Positions 25,880 through 33,393 of a stretch of 64,000 nucleotides of DNA are shown piece after piece (within the stretch, counting starts at the first letter, position 1; each line of letters opens with the position of its first letter). The notes beneath the pieces were generated by a model that was given only the letters and a program-made list of their open reading frames with translations, made no database searches and was not told the origin of the DNA. Location: the NCBI GenBank assembly GCA_045649025.1, contig JAZRPB010000010.1:1-64000 (forward strand), written 5' to 3'. The position numbers and the translations under genes are program-made. The DNA comes from Ornithomonoglobus_A sp045649025. Its GTDB lineage: Bacteria; Bacillota; Clostridia; UBA1381.

Positions 25880-26416
25880 ATGAGCAAATATGATGGAACA
25901 CAAACACAAAAAAATCTTGAGGCGGCTTTTGCAGGTGAATCACAAGCACGCAACAAGTACACCTACTTCGCATCAGTTGCAAAAAAAGAAGGCTACGAGC
26001 AAATAGCGGCACTATTTTTAAAAACAGCTGAAAACGAAAAAGAGCACGCAAAGATGTGGTTTAAGGAAATGGAAGGCATAGGCGACACAAAAGCAAATCT
26101 TGAATCTGCCGCTGCAGGCGAGAACTATGAATGGACAGATATGTATGCAGGCTTTGCAGAAACTGCCGAAAAGGAAGGCTTTAGTGACCTTGCAAGAAAA
26201 TTCCGACTTGTTGCTGCAATTGAAAAGCATCACGAGGAAAGATACCGTGCACTTCTTAATAATGTAGAAACTGCAGCAGTATTTGAAAAGAGCGAGGTTA
26301 AGGTTTGGGAATGCAGAAACTGCGGTCATATAGTGGTCGGCACAAAGGCTCCCGAAATGTGCCCAACCTGTGCACATCCAAAGGCATATTTTGAAATCCA
26401 CGCAGAAAATTACTGA
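25880..26416 (+). CDS. rbr: rubrerythrin
   Basis: Rubrerythrin is a non-haem di-iron peroxidase that protects anaerobes from hydrogen peroxide. The 178-residue protein has a four-helix ferritin-like domain with the di-iron ligands in FAGESQARNKYTYFA, ENEKEHAKMW and IEKHHEERY. The C-terminal rubredoxin-like domain has two CxxC pairs (CRNCG and CPTCAHPKAYFE). It is full length, with AAGGAGG upstream. It is a single gene ending in a terminator shared with tgt. Confidence 0.96.
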   Translation: MSKYDGTQTQKNLEAAFAGESQARNKYTYFASVAKKEGYEQIAALFLKTAENEKEHAKMWFKEMEGIGDTKANLESAAAGENYEWTDMYAGFAETAEKEGFSDLARKFRLVAAIEKHHEERYRALLNNVETAAVFEKSEVKVWECRNCGHIVVGTKAPEMCPTCAHPKAYFEIHAENY

Positions 26417-26419
26417 TAA

Positions 26420-26453
26420 ACTAAAAAACGGGCATTGCCCGTTTTTTTAGTTT
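26420..26453. terminator. bidirectional terminator, rubrerythrin/tgt
   Basis: AACTAAAAAACGGGC and its complement form a hairpin with a short ATT loop, and T-runs on both strands. It overlaps the tgt stop region at 26447. Confidence 0.85.
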
Positions 26454-27580
26454 ATCCTTTTATCTAACTTCTCACTGTATTCTTTTCTGAATTCTTCAAA
26501 TCTATCCTCTTCAATTGCTTTTCTTATCATTGCCATAAGCTCATTGTAGAAATACAAGTTGTGCAATACACATAATCTCATTGCAAGCATTTCCTTTGCT
26601 TTAAACAAGTGTCTTAAATATGCTCTTGAATATCTCCTGCACGTTGGGCAACCACACTCTTCATCAATAGGACGTGTATCCATTTCAAATTTCTGATTTA
26701 TCAAATTCATTGTTCCGTTACGTGTGAAGATAAAGCCGTGTCTTGCGTTTCGTGATGGCATAACACAGTCGAAAAAGTCAACTCCCCTTGCCACACTCTC
26801 TATAATATTAGACGGTGTTCCCACGCCCATAAGATACCGCGGTCTGTCTTGAGGCATAAACGGCTCAACTGCATCTATTATTCTATACATTTCCTGGTGA
26901 CTTTCACCAACTGCAAGTCCGCCAATGGCATAGCCTGGTAAGTCAAGCTCGGCAATTTTTTTCATATGCTCCACTCTTAAATCCTCATATATTCCGCCCT
27001 GATTAATACCAAAAAGCATTTGCTGTTTATTTATTGTATCGGGCAGTGAATTTAAGCGTGACATTTCTGCCTTGCAGCGCTCTAACCATCTGTATGTGCG
27101 GTCACACGATTTTTTAACATAATCATACGGTGCGGGGTTTTCTATGCACTCATCAAACGCCATTGCAATGGTAGACGCAAGATTTGACTGAATTTGCATA
27201 CTCTCCTCGGGGCCCATAAATATTTTGTGCCCGTCTATGTGTGAATTAAAGCTCACACCCTCCTCGGTTATTTTTCTTAAGGATGAGAGTGAAAACACCT
27301 GAAAGCCGCCGCTGTCTGTAAGAATTGGTCTGTCCCAGTTCATAAACTTATGCAAGCCGCCAAGCTGCTTTATAACCTTGTCGCCAGGACGAAGATGCAG
27401 ATGGTATGTGTTGGATAATTCAACCTGACAACCCACTTCCTTTAAGTCGCTTGTGTCAACTGCACCCTTTATTGCGGCAAGAGTACCCACATTCTGAAAC
27501 ACAGGTGTTTGTATCACACCGTGCACTGTGGTAAACTCTCCCCTTCTTGCTTTTCCGTTTTTGTGTAAAATTTTAAACAT
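26447..27580 (-). CDS. tgt: queuine/preQ1 tRNA-guanine transglycosylase
   Basis: Tgt swaps guanine 34 of GUN-anticodon tRNAs for the queuosine precursor preQ1. The 377-residue protein shows the TIM-barrel signature LTDSGGFQVFSL with the catalytic-site Asp, DECIENPAPYDY, GINQGGIYEDLR, GYAIGGLAVGES and GVDFFDCVMPSRNARHG. The zinc site is CGCPTCRRYSRAYLRHLF. AAGGAAG precedes the start. The queuosine synthesis genes queA and queCDEF are not in the window. A weak upstream promoter candidate (TTGCAT, 17 bp, TATATA on the minus strand near 27610-27640) is possible. Confidence 0.96.
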   Translation of the reverse strand: MFKILHKNGKARRGEFTTVHGVIQTPVFQNVGTLAAIKGAVDTSDLKEVGCQVELSNTYHLHLRPGDKVIKQLGGLHKFMNWDRPILTDSGGFQVFSLSSLRKITEEGVSFNSHIDGHKIFMGPEESMQIQSNLASTIAMAFDECIENPAPYDYVKKSCDRTYRWLERCKAEMSRLNSLPDTINKQQMLFGINQGGIYEDLRVEHMKKIAELDLPGYAIGGLAVGESHQEMYRIIDAVEPFMPQDRPRYLMGVGTPSNIIESVARGVDFFDCVMPSRNARHGFIFTRNGTMNLINQKFEMDTRPIDEECGCPTCRRYSRAYLRHLFKAKEMLAMRLCVLHNLYFYNELMAMIRKAIEEDRFEEFRKEYSEKLDKRIN

Positions 27581-27672
27581 ATATTTCTTCCTTTTTTCGT
27601 TTTTTATATAATGGGTATAAGGTTTAGATGCAACTCTTTTCCTACGATAGTTCGTGTTAAGTTAGGAAAAAA

Positions 27673-28050
27673 TTATTTCTTGAATTTATTTATCCATTCT
27701 AAAATCTCATCATATTTCATATCACCCGAAGCAACAGATAAACCAAAATCAACAACATCATCATTAGTACAATTTATTTTTATGCCCTCTGCCTCTAAAA
27801 AAGTAAGCATAACATAAACACCAATTCTTTTGTTTCCATCAACAAAGGCATGATTAGATATTAACGAAAATCCAAGACTTGCCGCTTTTTCCTCTTTACT
27901 CTTATACAGTTCTTCTCCGCCAAATGTAGCATACGCGTTATTAAGGGCACTTTCTAAAAGTCCAACATCTCTTACACCAACACTACCACCCGTTTCCTCT
28001 GCGATTAATTGATGCAAAAGCAAAACCTTTTCTTTGCTTAACTTAATCAT
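27673..28050 (-). CDS. doc: Doc-type Fic-fold toxin
   Basis: The 125-residue protein has the Doc/Fic catalytic motif HAFVDGNKR at residues 67-75. Doc toxins phosphorylate elongation factor Tu and halt translation; the activity here is inferred from the intact motif. The N-terminal region (LLHQLIAEETGGSVGVRDVGLLESALNNAYATFGGEELY) is typical for chromosomal Doc proteins. Its start overlaps the antitoxin stop (ATGA), the normal antitoxin-first order. The pair sits between tgt and an XRE regulator, a small accessory patch. Confidence 0.93.
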   Translation of the reverse strand: MIKLSKEKVLLLHQLIAEETGGSVGVRDVGLLESALNNAYATFGGEELYKSKEEKAASLGFSLISNHAFVDGNKRIGVYVMLTFLEAEGIKINCTNDDVVDFGLSVASGDMKYDEILEWINKFKK

Positions 28051-28289
28051 TTTGCCAACTCCTCAAAAGCAGGTTTAAATCTTTTCATAATTCTTCTTGC
28101 AGCTACATCAATTTTTTCATCATCAGTAATATCAAAGTAGACGCCCGAGTCAACATCAATAAGCAAAAATTTCGGCTTGTTGTTTTTAAATATAACTGCC
28201 TGACCATTATTCTCTGCCACTTTGGCAACCTTTGAAAAATTCTGATTTGCTTCCGTCATAGTTGTGATTGTTTCAGTATTTATATTCAT
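28047..28289 (-). CDS. phd: Phd/YefM-family antitoxin
   Basis: The 80-residue protein has the N-terminal DNA-binding fold of Phd/YefM (TMTEANQNFSKVAKVAENNGQAVIFKNNKPKFLLID) and a charged, probably flexible C-terminus that would wrap around Doc (AARRIMKRFKPAFEELAK). It neutralises the toxin and represses its own promoter. A perfect 14-bp inverted repeat across that promoter (28319-28357) is the evident operator. AGGAGA precedes the ATG. Confidence 0.9.
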   Translation of the reverse strand: MNINTETITTMTEANQNFSKVAKVAENNGQAVIFKNNKPKFLLIDVDSGVYFDITDDEKIDVAARRIMKRFKPAFEELAK

Positions 28290-28318
28290 AACTATCTCCT
28301 ATTATTTGTACATTAAAT

Positions 28319-28363
28319 ATATCCTACAATTTATATTATATACAAATTGTAGGATATTGTCAA
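28319..28363 (-). promoter_or_regulatory. phd-doc promoter and operator
   Basis: On the minus strand TTGACA (28363-28358), 17 bp and TATAAT (28340-28335) form a perfect promoter. The 14-base arms ATATCCTACAATTT (28319-28332) and its complement (28344-28357) form a perfect inverted repeat around the -10 element; the second arm lies within the spacer. Binding there would block polymerase, the expected Phd/Doc autoregulation. Confidence 0.85.
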
Positions 28364-28556
28364 CCTATTTCTTTTTTAACAACATTCAACATTCCTTATA
28401 TAAGGGACAGAGATGGTTTAGATACCCTTTATTAAAGCCTCCCTTGCCTAAAGGCTGTGCCTTATAATTAAATAGAAACAACTATAACAAATTTGAAAAA
28501 AATTATTGCACAGCAAGCCATGCAATACAACAAAAGAATAAATATAAAATTTTACA

Positions 28557-28763
28557 TTACGGAATAAATGTAGGATTTTCACTTCTTTCAAGCAAGTAAT
28601 CTAACGATACGTTAAAATAATCTGCCAATAAAATAAGCTCTCTGTACCCCGCCTCTCTCTCTCCGTTTTCATATCTTGATATTGTATTCTGATTCATATT
28701 TAAATCCATTGCAAGCTTTAACTGCGTTACTTTTTTCTTTTTTCTTAATTCCTTTAATCTCAT
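28557..28763 (-). CDS. XRE-family helix-turn-helix regulator
   Basis: The 68-residue protein is a single Cro/C1-type helix-turn-helix domain (RLKELRKKKKVTQLKLAMDLNMNQNTISRYENGEREAG), ending LLADYFNVSLDYLLER. AAGGTGA precedes the start. It is divergent from the zinc-ribbon/Ltp gene at 28843, and a 21-bp palindrome between them covers the core promoter of that gene. It probably represses the neighbour and itself, as phage-type regulators do. Confidence 0.88.
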   Translation of the reverse strand: MRLKELRKKKKVTQLKLAMDLNMNQNTISRYENGEREAGYRELILLADYFNVSLDYLLERSENPTFIP

Positions 28764-28772
28764 AAAATCACC

Positions 28773-28801
28773 TTGACAACATTATACCAAAGTGGTATAA
28801 T
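28773..28801 (+). promoter_or_regulatory. promoter with overlapping palindromic operator (XRE/Ltp intergenic)
   Basis: TTGACA (28773-28778), 17 bp, TATAAT (28796-28801) drives the rightward gene. The palindrome ATTATACCA-AAG-TGGTATAAT (28781-28801) fills most of the spacer and the -10 box, and also provides TATAAT on the minus strand. A repressor bound here would silence the Ltp-repeat gene and probably its own gene. Confidence 0.8.
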
Positions 28802-28842
28802 GTTAATATCCCAATACGGTATATTACAAAGGAGGTCTAACA

Positions 28843-29427
28843 ATGGGAAAAACAACAAATTGTAAAGTATGTAATAAGGAAATTGCGACAAGTGCTAAAG
28901 TCTGTCCTGGGTGCGGTGCAAAAAACAAAAAACCATTTTATAAAAAATGGTGGGTGTGGATAATAGCCGCTATCGTTATTATTGGCGTAGCAGGCACTAA
29001 CAATACATCACCAACAACCAATAATACAAATCAGGTTGAACAAACCGAAGAAAGCGTGCAGGAACAATCCGCAAACACCTCACAGACACAAGAGCCCGAA
29101 CAAAAGCAGGAGCAAGAGGTTTCTACCGAATTTAAAAATGCCTTAAAAAAAGCTGAAACATATTCCAACTTAATGCATATGTCCAAACAAGGTATATACG
29201 ACCAACTAATCTCTGAATACGGAGAGAAATTTCCTACTGAAGCAGCTCAATATGCAATTGATAATTTAAAGGCAGATTGGAAAGAAAATGCACTAAAGAA
29301 AGCAAAAACTTATCAAAAAACAATGAGTATGTCTAAAAGTGCCATCTATGACCAGCTTATTTCCGAATACGGCGAGAAATTTACTGCCGAAGAAGCACAA
29401 TACGCAGTTGATAATTTGGAAAACTAA
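28843..29427 (+). CDS. zinc-ribbon, single-TM protein with two Ltp-type repeats
   Basis: The 194-residue protein starts with a zinc ribbon (C7-x2-C10 ... C21-x2-C24). One membrane helix follows at about 36-50 (WWVWIIAAIVIIG), then a Gln/Glu/Thr-rich linker to about residue 95. Two helical repeats (about 98-145 and 149-194) share the core GIYDQLISEYGEKF / AIYDQLISEYGEKF. These match the repeats of Ltp-like lipoproteins; in Streptococcus phage TP-J34, Ltp blocks injection of superinfecting phage DNA. This protein has a membrane anchor instead of a lipobox. A role in phage exclusion is inference. AAAGGAGG precedes the ATG, and the promoter is controlled by the divergent XRE gene. Confidence 0.85.
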   Translation: MGKTTNCKVCNKEIATSAKVCPGCGAKNKKPFYKKWWVWIIAAIVIIGVAGTNNTSPTTNNTNQVEQTEESVQEQSANTSQTQEPEQKQEQEVSTEFKNALKKAETYSNLMHMSKQGIYDQLISEYGEKFPTEAAQYAIDNLKADWKENALKKAKTYQKTMSMSKSAIYDQLISEYGEKFTAEEAQYAVDNLEN

Positions 29428-29486
29428 TATTCAATAATATATTCAAAAATAATTGTAAAAAGAATAGGACTTTTTCATATTTTCTA

Positions 29487-29529
29487 AAGAAGGGGATGTT
29501 AAAAAAATTTAACATCCTCTTCTTTTTTT
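29487..29529 (+). terminator. terminator after the Ltp-repeat gene
   Basis: A strong hairpin with GGATGTTAAA paired to TTTAACATCC, extended by GAAG/CTTC, is followed by a run of seven T. Confidence 0.9.
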
Positions 29530-29594
29530 GTCGAGTTTTGTTACATGCTGATTACAACTTTTAAAAATAAATGTAAATATTTTTGATATTAATG

Positions 29595-29623
29595 TTGCAA
29601 TTTTGTAATATTTGTGATATAAT
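29595..29623 (+). promoter_or_regulatory. promoter of the DUF815 ATPase gene
   Basis: TTGCAA (29595-29600), a 17-bp spacer and TATAAT (29618-29623) precede the GTG start at 29706 by about 80 bp. Confidence 0.75.
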
Positions 29624-29705
29624 ACCTTTTATAGTGTGATATTTTGACACACTTTTGTAATATAAACACGTATATTTTACGTACAACGAAAGGACGACAG
29701 ATAAA

Positions 29706-30866
29706 GTGAATCTGATTATATTTGGCAGATTAGAGCGTGATATTTGCGTAAAAAGCATATTGGAGAAAAACAATACCGAGGTACTTCGTGCAATAATAAA
29801 CTTTGCCGAAACAGAGGGCGTAACAAACAACAGTATTCGTGAATACGTTTCTGTATTGCTTGCTAACGACGATAATATTATTTCAAGCCTTGCACAGTCG
29901 GGAAAGAAAATTGGCGACGAGCTTATGAAGATTGCCGCTATGGATATTGATAAAATCTTTAAAAAGCTTTTTCAAACACAAATTAAATATTCACCATCAG
30001 GTAACGACACAGGCTTCTGCGACGAATATATAGCATCAATCAAGTCTATGACGGAGTCGCAATCACCCGAGGAGCTTTTAGAAAGACTTATATATCACTA
30101 CCGCACATTAGGTAGCGGTGTTCTTTCTAAATTCATTGCGTTTAAATATAACGGCGTTCTGCAAGGTATAAGCAAGCTTGATAATGTATCGTTCGACGAC
30201 CTTATTGGTCTTGACTACCAGAAAAAGATACTTATAGATAACACTAAGGCTCTTATTAAAGGCAAAAGGGCAAACAATGTATTGTTGTTTGGCGACAGAG
30301 GCTGCGGAAAATCATCCTCTGTTAAGGCTTTGCTTAGTATGTTCTCAAAAGACGGCTTAAGAGTTATTGAAATACCAAAGGCCTATATTGCAGATATTCC
30401 TGCAATAAGCAGTGCACTTAACGATAAACCAAATAAGTATATACTGTTTCTTGACGACTTGTCGTTTGAGGCAGGCGATACAGACTATAAGGCACTTAAG
30501 ATTGCAATGGATGGTCAGCTTCAGGCAAATGGCGACAATGTGTTAATATATGCAACGTCAAACCGCCGCCATCTGATTAAAGAAACATGGGCAGATCGTG
30601 AAGGCGGCGATATACACCGCAATGACCATATGCAAGAAACTCTTTCTCTATCGGAAAGATTTGGTATAAGCCTTGTGTTCTCGTCGCTTAATCAAAAGGA
30701 ATATTTAAACATTGTTGGTGAAATATTAAAACGTCATAATGTGGAAATGGACGACGAAATTAAGCAAGCTGCACTTATGTGGCAAATGGACCATGGTACA
30801 AAGAACGGCAGATGTGCAAATCAGTTTGCCGCAAGCTATCTTGCAAAATTAGAGCCACTGTCCTGA
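29706..30866 (+). CDS. DUF815 AAA-type ATPase
   Basis: The 386-residue protein has an N-terminal helical region (1-150) and a C-terminal AAA-type ATPase domain. Walker A is GDRGCGKSS at about 196-204 and Walker B is YILFLDDLSFE at about 244-254. Then come IYATSNRRHLI (sensor 1) and the DUF815 hallmark WADREGGDIHRND...LSERFGI. The family is annotated only as a predicted ATPase. The start is GTG with AAAGGA about 10 bases upstream. It has its own promoter and is followed by a secreted-protein gene after about 65 bases. Confidence 0.9.
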   Translation: MNLIIFGRLERDICVKSILEKNNTEVLRAIINFAETEGVTNNSIREYVSVLLANDDNIISSLAQSGKKIGDELMKIAAMDIDKIFKKLFQTQIKYSPSGNDTGFCDEYIASIKSMTESQSPEELLERLIYHYRTLGSGVLSKFIAFKYNGVLQGISKLDNVSFDDLIGLDYQKKILIDNTKALIKGKRANNVLLFGDRGCGKSSSVKALLSMFSKDGLRVIEIPKAYIADIPAISSALNDKPNKYILFLDDLSFEAGDTDYKALKIAMDGQLQANGDNVLIYATSNRRHLIKETWADREGGDIHRNDHMQETLSLSERFGISLVFSSLNQKEYLNIVGEILKRHNVEMDDEIKQAALMWQMDHGTKNGRCANQFAASYLAKLEPLS

Positions 30867-30933
30867 TAAAATTCAATAGCCATCAGTTTATTAAAGGCAC
30901 TAATCGCTAATATGTGGAACGGAAAATGAAAAA

Positions 30934-32016
30934 ATGATTAATAGAATTTTAAAAACAATACTTGCTCTTGTGCTTGCACTTTTTGTTGTTACTGGCTATG
31001 CGTATGCACAAAACGTAACGCTCACAAAAACAGACACACAGCTTATATATAACAGCGAGAACAAAGGCACATACGTTTTATTAGGCTTTAAAGACACAAA
31101 ATTGGAGCTTTGCCGTGTTATGAGCTATGCAGACAATGCATACACAACATCCCTTATAGACGGCGAATATACGCTTATGCTCTGCAACATTAAAAACGAT
31201 GAGTTCTTTAATATACAAATAGAAGAATATGTTGCACCGCCAATAGAAAAAGAAGAAAACACAGTCTATAATCCAAACGACTATCCAAAGGATACATACG
31301 AAAGAGCATTAGATGCTTACTTCGCTTTTTCAATGATAGAAAGCGTTTTTCAAACAGCAGTTGACGGCGATATAGGTTATAGTGTTACATTTGCCAACCA
31401 GGGCAAAATGAAACAGGAATATATTAATGGCGACGTACAAATTATATCCACCTCTGATGTGTCCACCTCTGTTCTTAATGCAGATGCAGGCGTGCTAAAG
31501 CGAGGTGATGTGGTGTATTTCCACAGAAAAACAGACGGCACAATTAAGAGCATATCACTTCTTATGCGTCCGCCTTTAACCGATATTGTAACCTCTGCCA
31601 CAAACTACGGCACAAGCTTTGAGCAGCTTTTCAGCCGTAATGGATTTGTGGGTGCAAACAATCAGTGGAGCGTGCTCCAATACGGAAACAAAGCCCTCGA
31701 CGGCAAGGGTGTTACACAATACGCCTTTGGTGTTAGCGGCTACAAAACACAAAATACACTTTATCTTTTAAATAAAACAGGCAATACTTCATTAGCGTCG
31801 GAGATTTTTATGAATAAGAATGCATCTGTTTATGTGTGTGATTTAACTGCTAAAAAAGGAATAGAAGCAGGTGATATTTCATCAATTTATTCAAATATCA
31901 CCCAAAAGCAATTCTTTGATGGAGGCACAGTATCCTTTGATGATACAAGCTATTCATATGCATTGGTAAGATTAGTAAACGGCATTGCCGTTGATATTGC
32001 ATACTATATTTATTAA
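30934..32016 (+). CDS. secreted protein of unknown function, related to part of the SLH protein
   Basis: The 360-residue protein has a clear signal peptide (about 1-25, ILALVLALFVVTGYAYA) and no membrane segment after it. I do not recognise a named domain. The segment GDVVYFHRKTDGTIKSISL (about 190-208), followed by TSATNYGTSFEQLF and a long beta-rich tail, parallels GDIIQFSTNEDNQIKEIDY and its flank in the SLH protein at 14073-17177. Both end in a short hydrophobic strand. The ribosome-binding site is weak (GGAAAATGA). It is followed after 24 bases by the 3D-domain gene, so they are probably co-expressed surface or wall proteins. Confidence 0.75.
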   Translation: MINRILKTILALVLALFVVTGYAYAQNVTLTKTDTQLIYNSENKGTYVLLGFKDTKLELCRVMSYADNAYTTSLIDGEYTLMLCNIKNDEFFNIQIEEYVAPPIEKEENTVYNPNDYPKDTYERALDAYFAFSMIESVFQTAVDGDIGYSVTFANQGKMKQEYINGDVQIISTSDVSTSVLNADAGVLKRGDVVYFHRKTDGTIKSISLLMRPPLTDIVTSATNYGTSFEQLFSRNGFVGANNQWSVLQYGNKALDGKGVTQYAFGVSGYKTQNTLYLLNKTGNTSLASEIFMNKNASVYVCDLTAKKGIEAGDISSIYSNITQKQFFDGGTVSFDDTSYSYALVRLVNGIAVDIAYYIY

Positions 32017-32040
32017 TTTAGGAAAGGAATTTACATAATA

Positions 32041-33024
32041 ATGATTTTTTCAAAAAAACTTTTATTGGGTGTGTCGGCACTTATGATATTTTCTTCAATC
32101 ACAGCTGCCGCATCACCTATAAGCGTTAGATTTGATGCCATAAATAACAACTATGCAGAATATGTGGAGTTTGCAACTGCATCTCCTATGGTTATAGACG
32201 ATACAACTATGGTACCCACAAGAGATTTTGCTAAAAAAGCAGGTATGGAAATTGAGTGGGACCAGACAACACTTACTGCTCTTGTAAGCATTGACGTAAC
32301 CAAAAACGAGGAACAGCCTATTGTACAATATGGCAAAGCACTAATGGAGAAGGTGAGTGACTACGGTCTTGATATTACTCCAAAGGCTTTATGTGCATCA
32401 TTGCAGGCAAATAACCCAAGCTGCACAATGAGGTATGTTTTTACCGACAAAGAAGGAGACGAGGTATGTATAGGTAAAACCATAAATATGGGTACTGCAC
32501 CCAGATTTATAGACGGCGATATTCTTGTTACACCGCTTCGTGCAACTGCAAATCTGTTCGGACTTGATGTTGAGTGGCTTGCAGATGTTATGACGGTGGA
32601 GGTTTCAATTCCCGACGTGGTGGTTGCACCTATGAATGTTCAGATAATACCTCAACACCAAAAAGCTCCCATTGTGGAAACAGTTTCAAAAACAGTACAA
32701 CCAAACGACCCCGTTCCCGAACCAACAGGCGATAAATATCTTGGCAGATTTAAGCTTACACACTACTGTGCTTGCTCTAAATGCTGCGGAAAATGGGGCG
32801 GTAACACCGCCTGGGCAGGCAGACTTGTACCAAACAGGACAATTGCCGTTGACCCCAAGGTTATTCCAAAATTAAGCTGGGTACACATTGATGGCTATGG
32901 TTTAAGACGTGCCGAAGATACAGGCGGAGCAATAAAGGGTAACCGTATAGACGTTGCTGTTTCATCACACTCCGAGGCGTTAAGATTAGGCGTGGTTTAC
33001 AAGGATGTGTGGCTAAAACAATAA
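32041..33024 (+). CDS. secreted stalk-domain and 3D-domain wall protein
   Basis: This is a 327-residue exported protein with a signal peptide (about 1-23). A copper-amine-oxidase-N-like stalk domain follows (about 30-195, with the repeated pattern MVPTRDFAKKAGMEIEWDQ and LVTPLRATANLFGLDVEWL). After a Pro-rich linker comes a C-terminal 3D domain (about 240-327: LTHYCACSKCCGKWG, IAVDPKVIPKLSWVHIDGYG, AEDTGGAIKGNRIDVAV). 3D domains share the MltA fold and their conserved aspartates suggest peptidoglycan lytic activity, as in YabE/YocH-type proteins. An AAAGGAA site lies about 12 bases upstream. Confidence 0.9.
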   Translation: MIFSKKLLLGVSALMIFSSITAAASPISVRFDAINNNYAEYVEFATASPMVIDDTTMVPTRDFAKKAGMEIEWDQTTLTALVSIDVTKNEEQPIVQYGKALMEKVSDYGLDITPKALCASLQANNPSCTMRYVFTDKEGDEVCIGKTINMGTAPRFIDGDILVTPLRATANLFGLDVEWLADVMTVEVSIPDVVVAPMNVQIIPQHQKAPIVETVSKTVQPNDPVPEPTGDKYLGRFKLTHYCACSKCCGKWGGNTAWAGRLVPNRTIAVDPKVIPKLSWVHIDGYGLRRAEDTGGAIKGNRIDVAVSSHSEALRLGVVYKDVWLKQ

Positions 33025-33045
33025 CATTTAATTTGCAAAAAAGTA

Positions 33046-33074
33046 TTGACATATACAACATAACGTGATAATAT
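33046..33074 (+). promoter_or_regulatory. promoter of the lysine-biosynthesis operon
   Basis: TTGACA (33046-33051), 17 bp and TAATAT (33069-33074). The predicted transcript would begin near 33081, directly at the lysine aptamer. Confidence 0.8.
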
Positions 33075-33081
33075 ATTATAT

Positions 33082-33256
33082 AGGTAGAGGCGCATTACTC
33101 ATCAGTAGCCTTGTGTAGACACACAGAATGTTGCACAAGCAAGGTGAAAGGGACTAATGCCGAAGTGTTACTCCTCTGTGGGAGTGTATGCTGGGTATGC
33201 TGTGAATAACAGTATAACTGTCATCATTAAATGATGGAGTGTTATCGCTTAAAAAA
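33082..33256 (+). promoter_or_regulatory. lysine riboswitch (L-box) aptamer
   Basis: Conserved L-box blocks occur in order: AGGTAGAGGCGC (33082-33093), AGTAGCC (33104-33110), AAGGTGAAAGGG (about 33140-33151), GCCGAAG (about 33159), GCTGGG (about 33191), then ACTGTCATCATTAAATGATGGAG (about 33215-33240) closing with TTATCGC. Lysine binding would favour the terminator downstream and shut off asd-dapA-dapB-holB. All five arms around the core can be traced. The 369-bp interval 33025-33393 is occupied by promoter, aptamer and expression platform. Confidence 0.93.
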
Positions 33257-33330
33257 GAAATTATAGGCTATAACCTCTTTATTATCAGTATATGATGGGG
33301 AGCTATCGCATATATTTTCGTGTGAATTTA

Positions 33331-33370
33331 TAAGCAGTAGACTCTTTAATTGTTTCTACTGCTTTTATCG
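33331..33370 (+). terminator. riboswitch-controlled terminator before asd
   Basis: AGCAGTAGA pairs with TCTACTGCT around an A/T-rich loop and is followed by TTTATC. It lies just before the asd ribosome-binding site, as expected for a transcription-terminating L-box. Confidence 0.75.
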
Positions 33371-33393
33371 TATAAAAAGGGAGGAAGAAAAAT

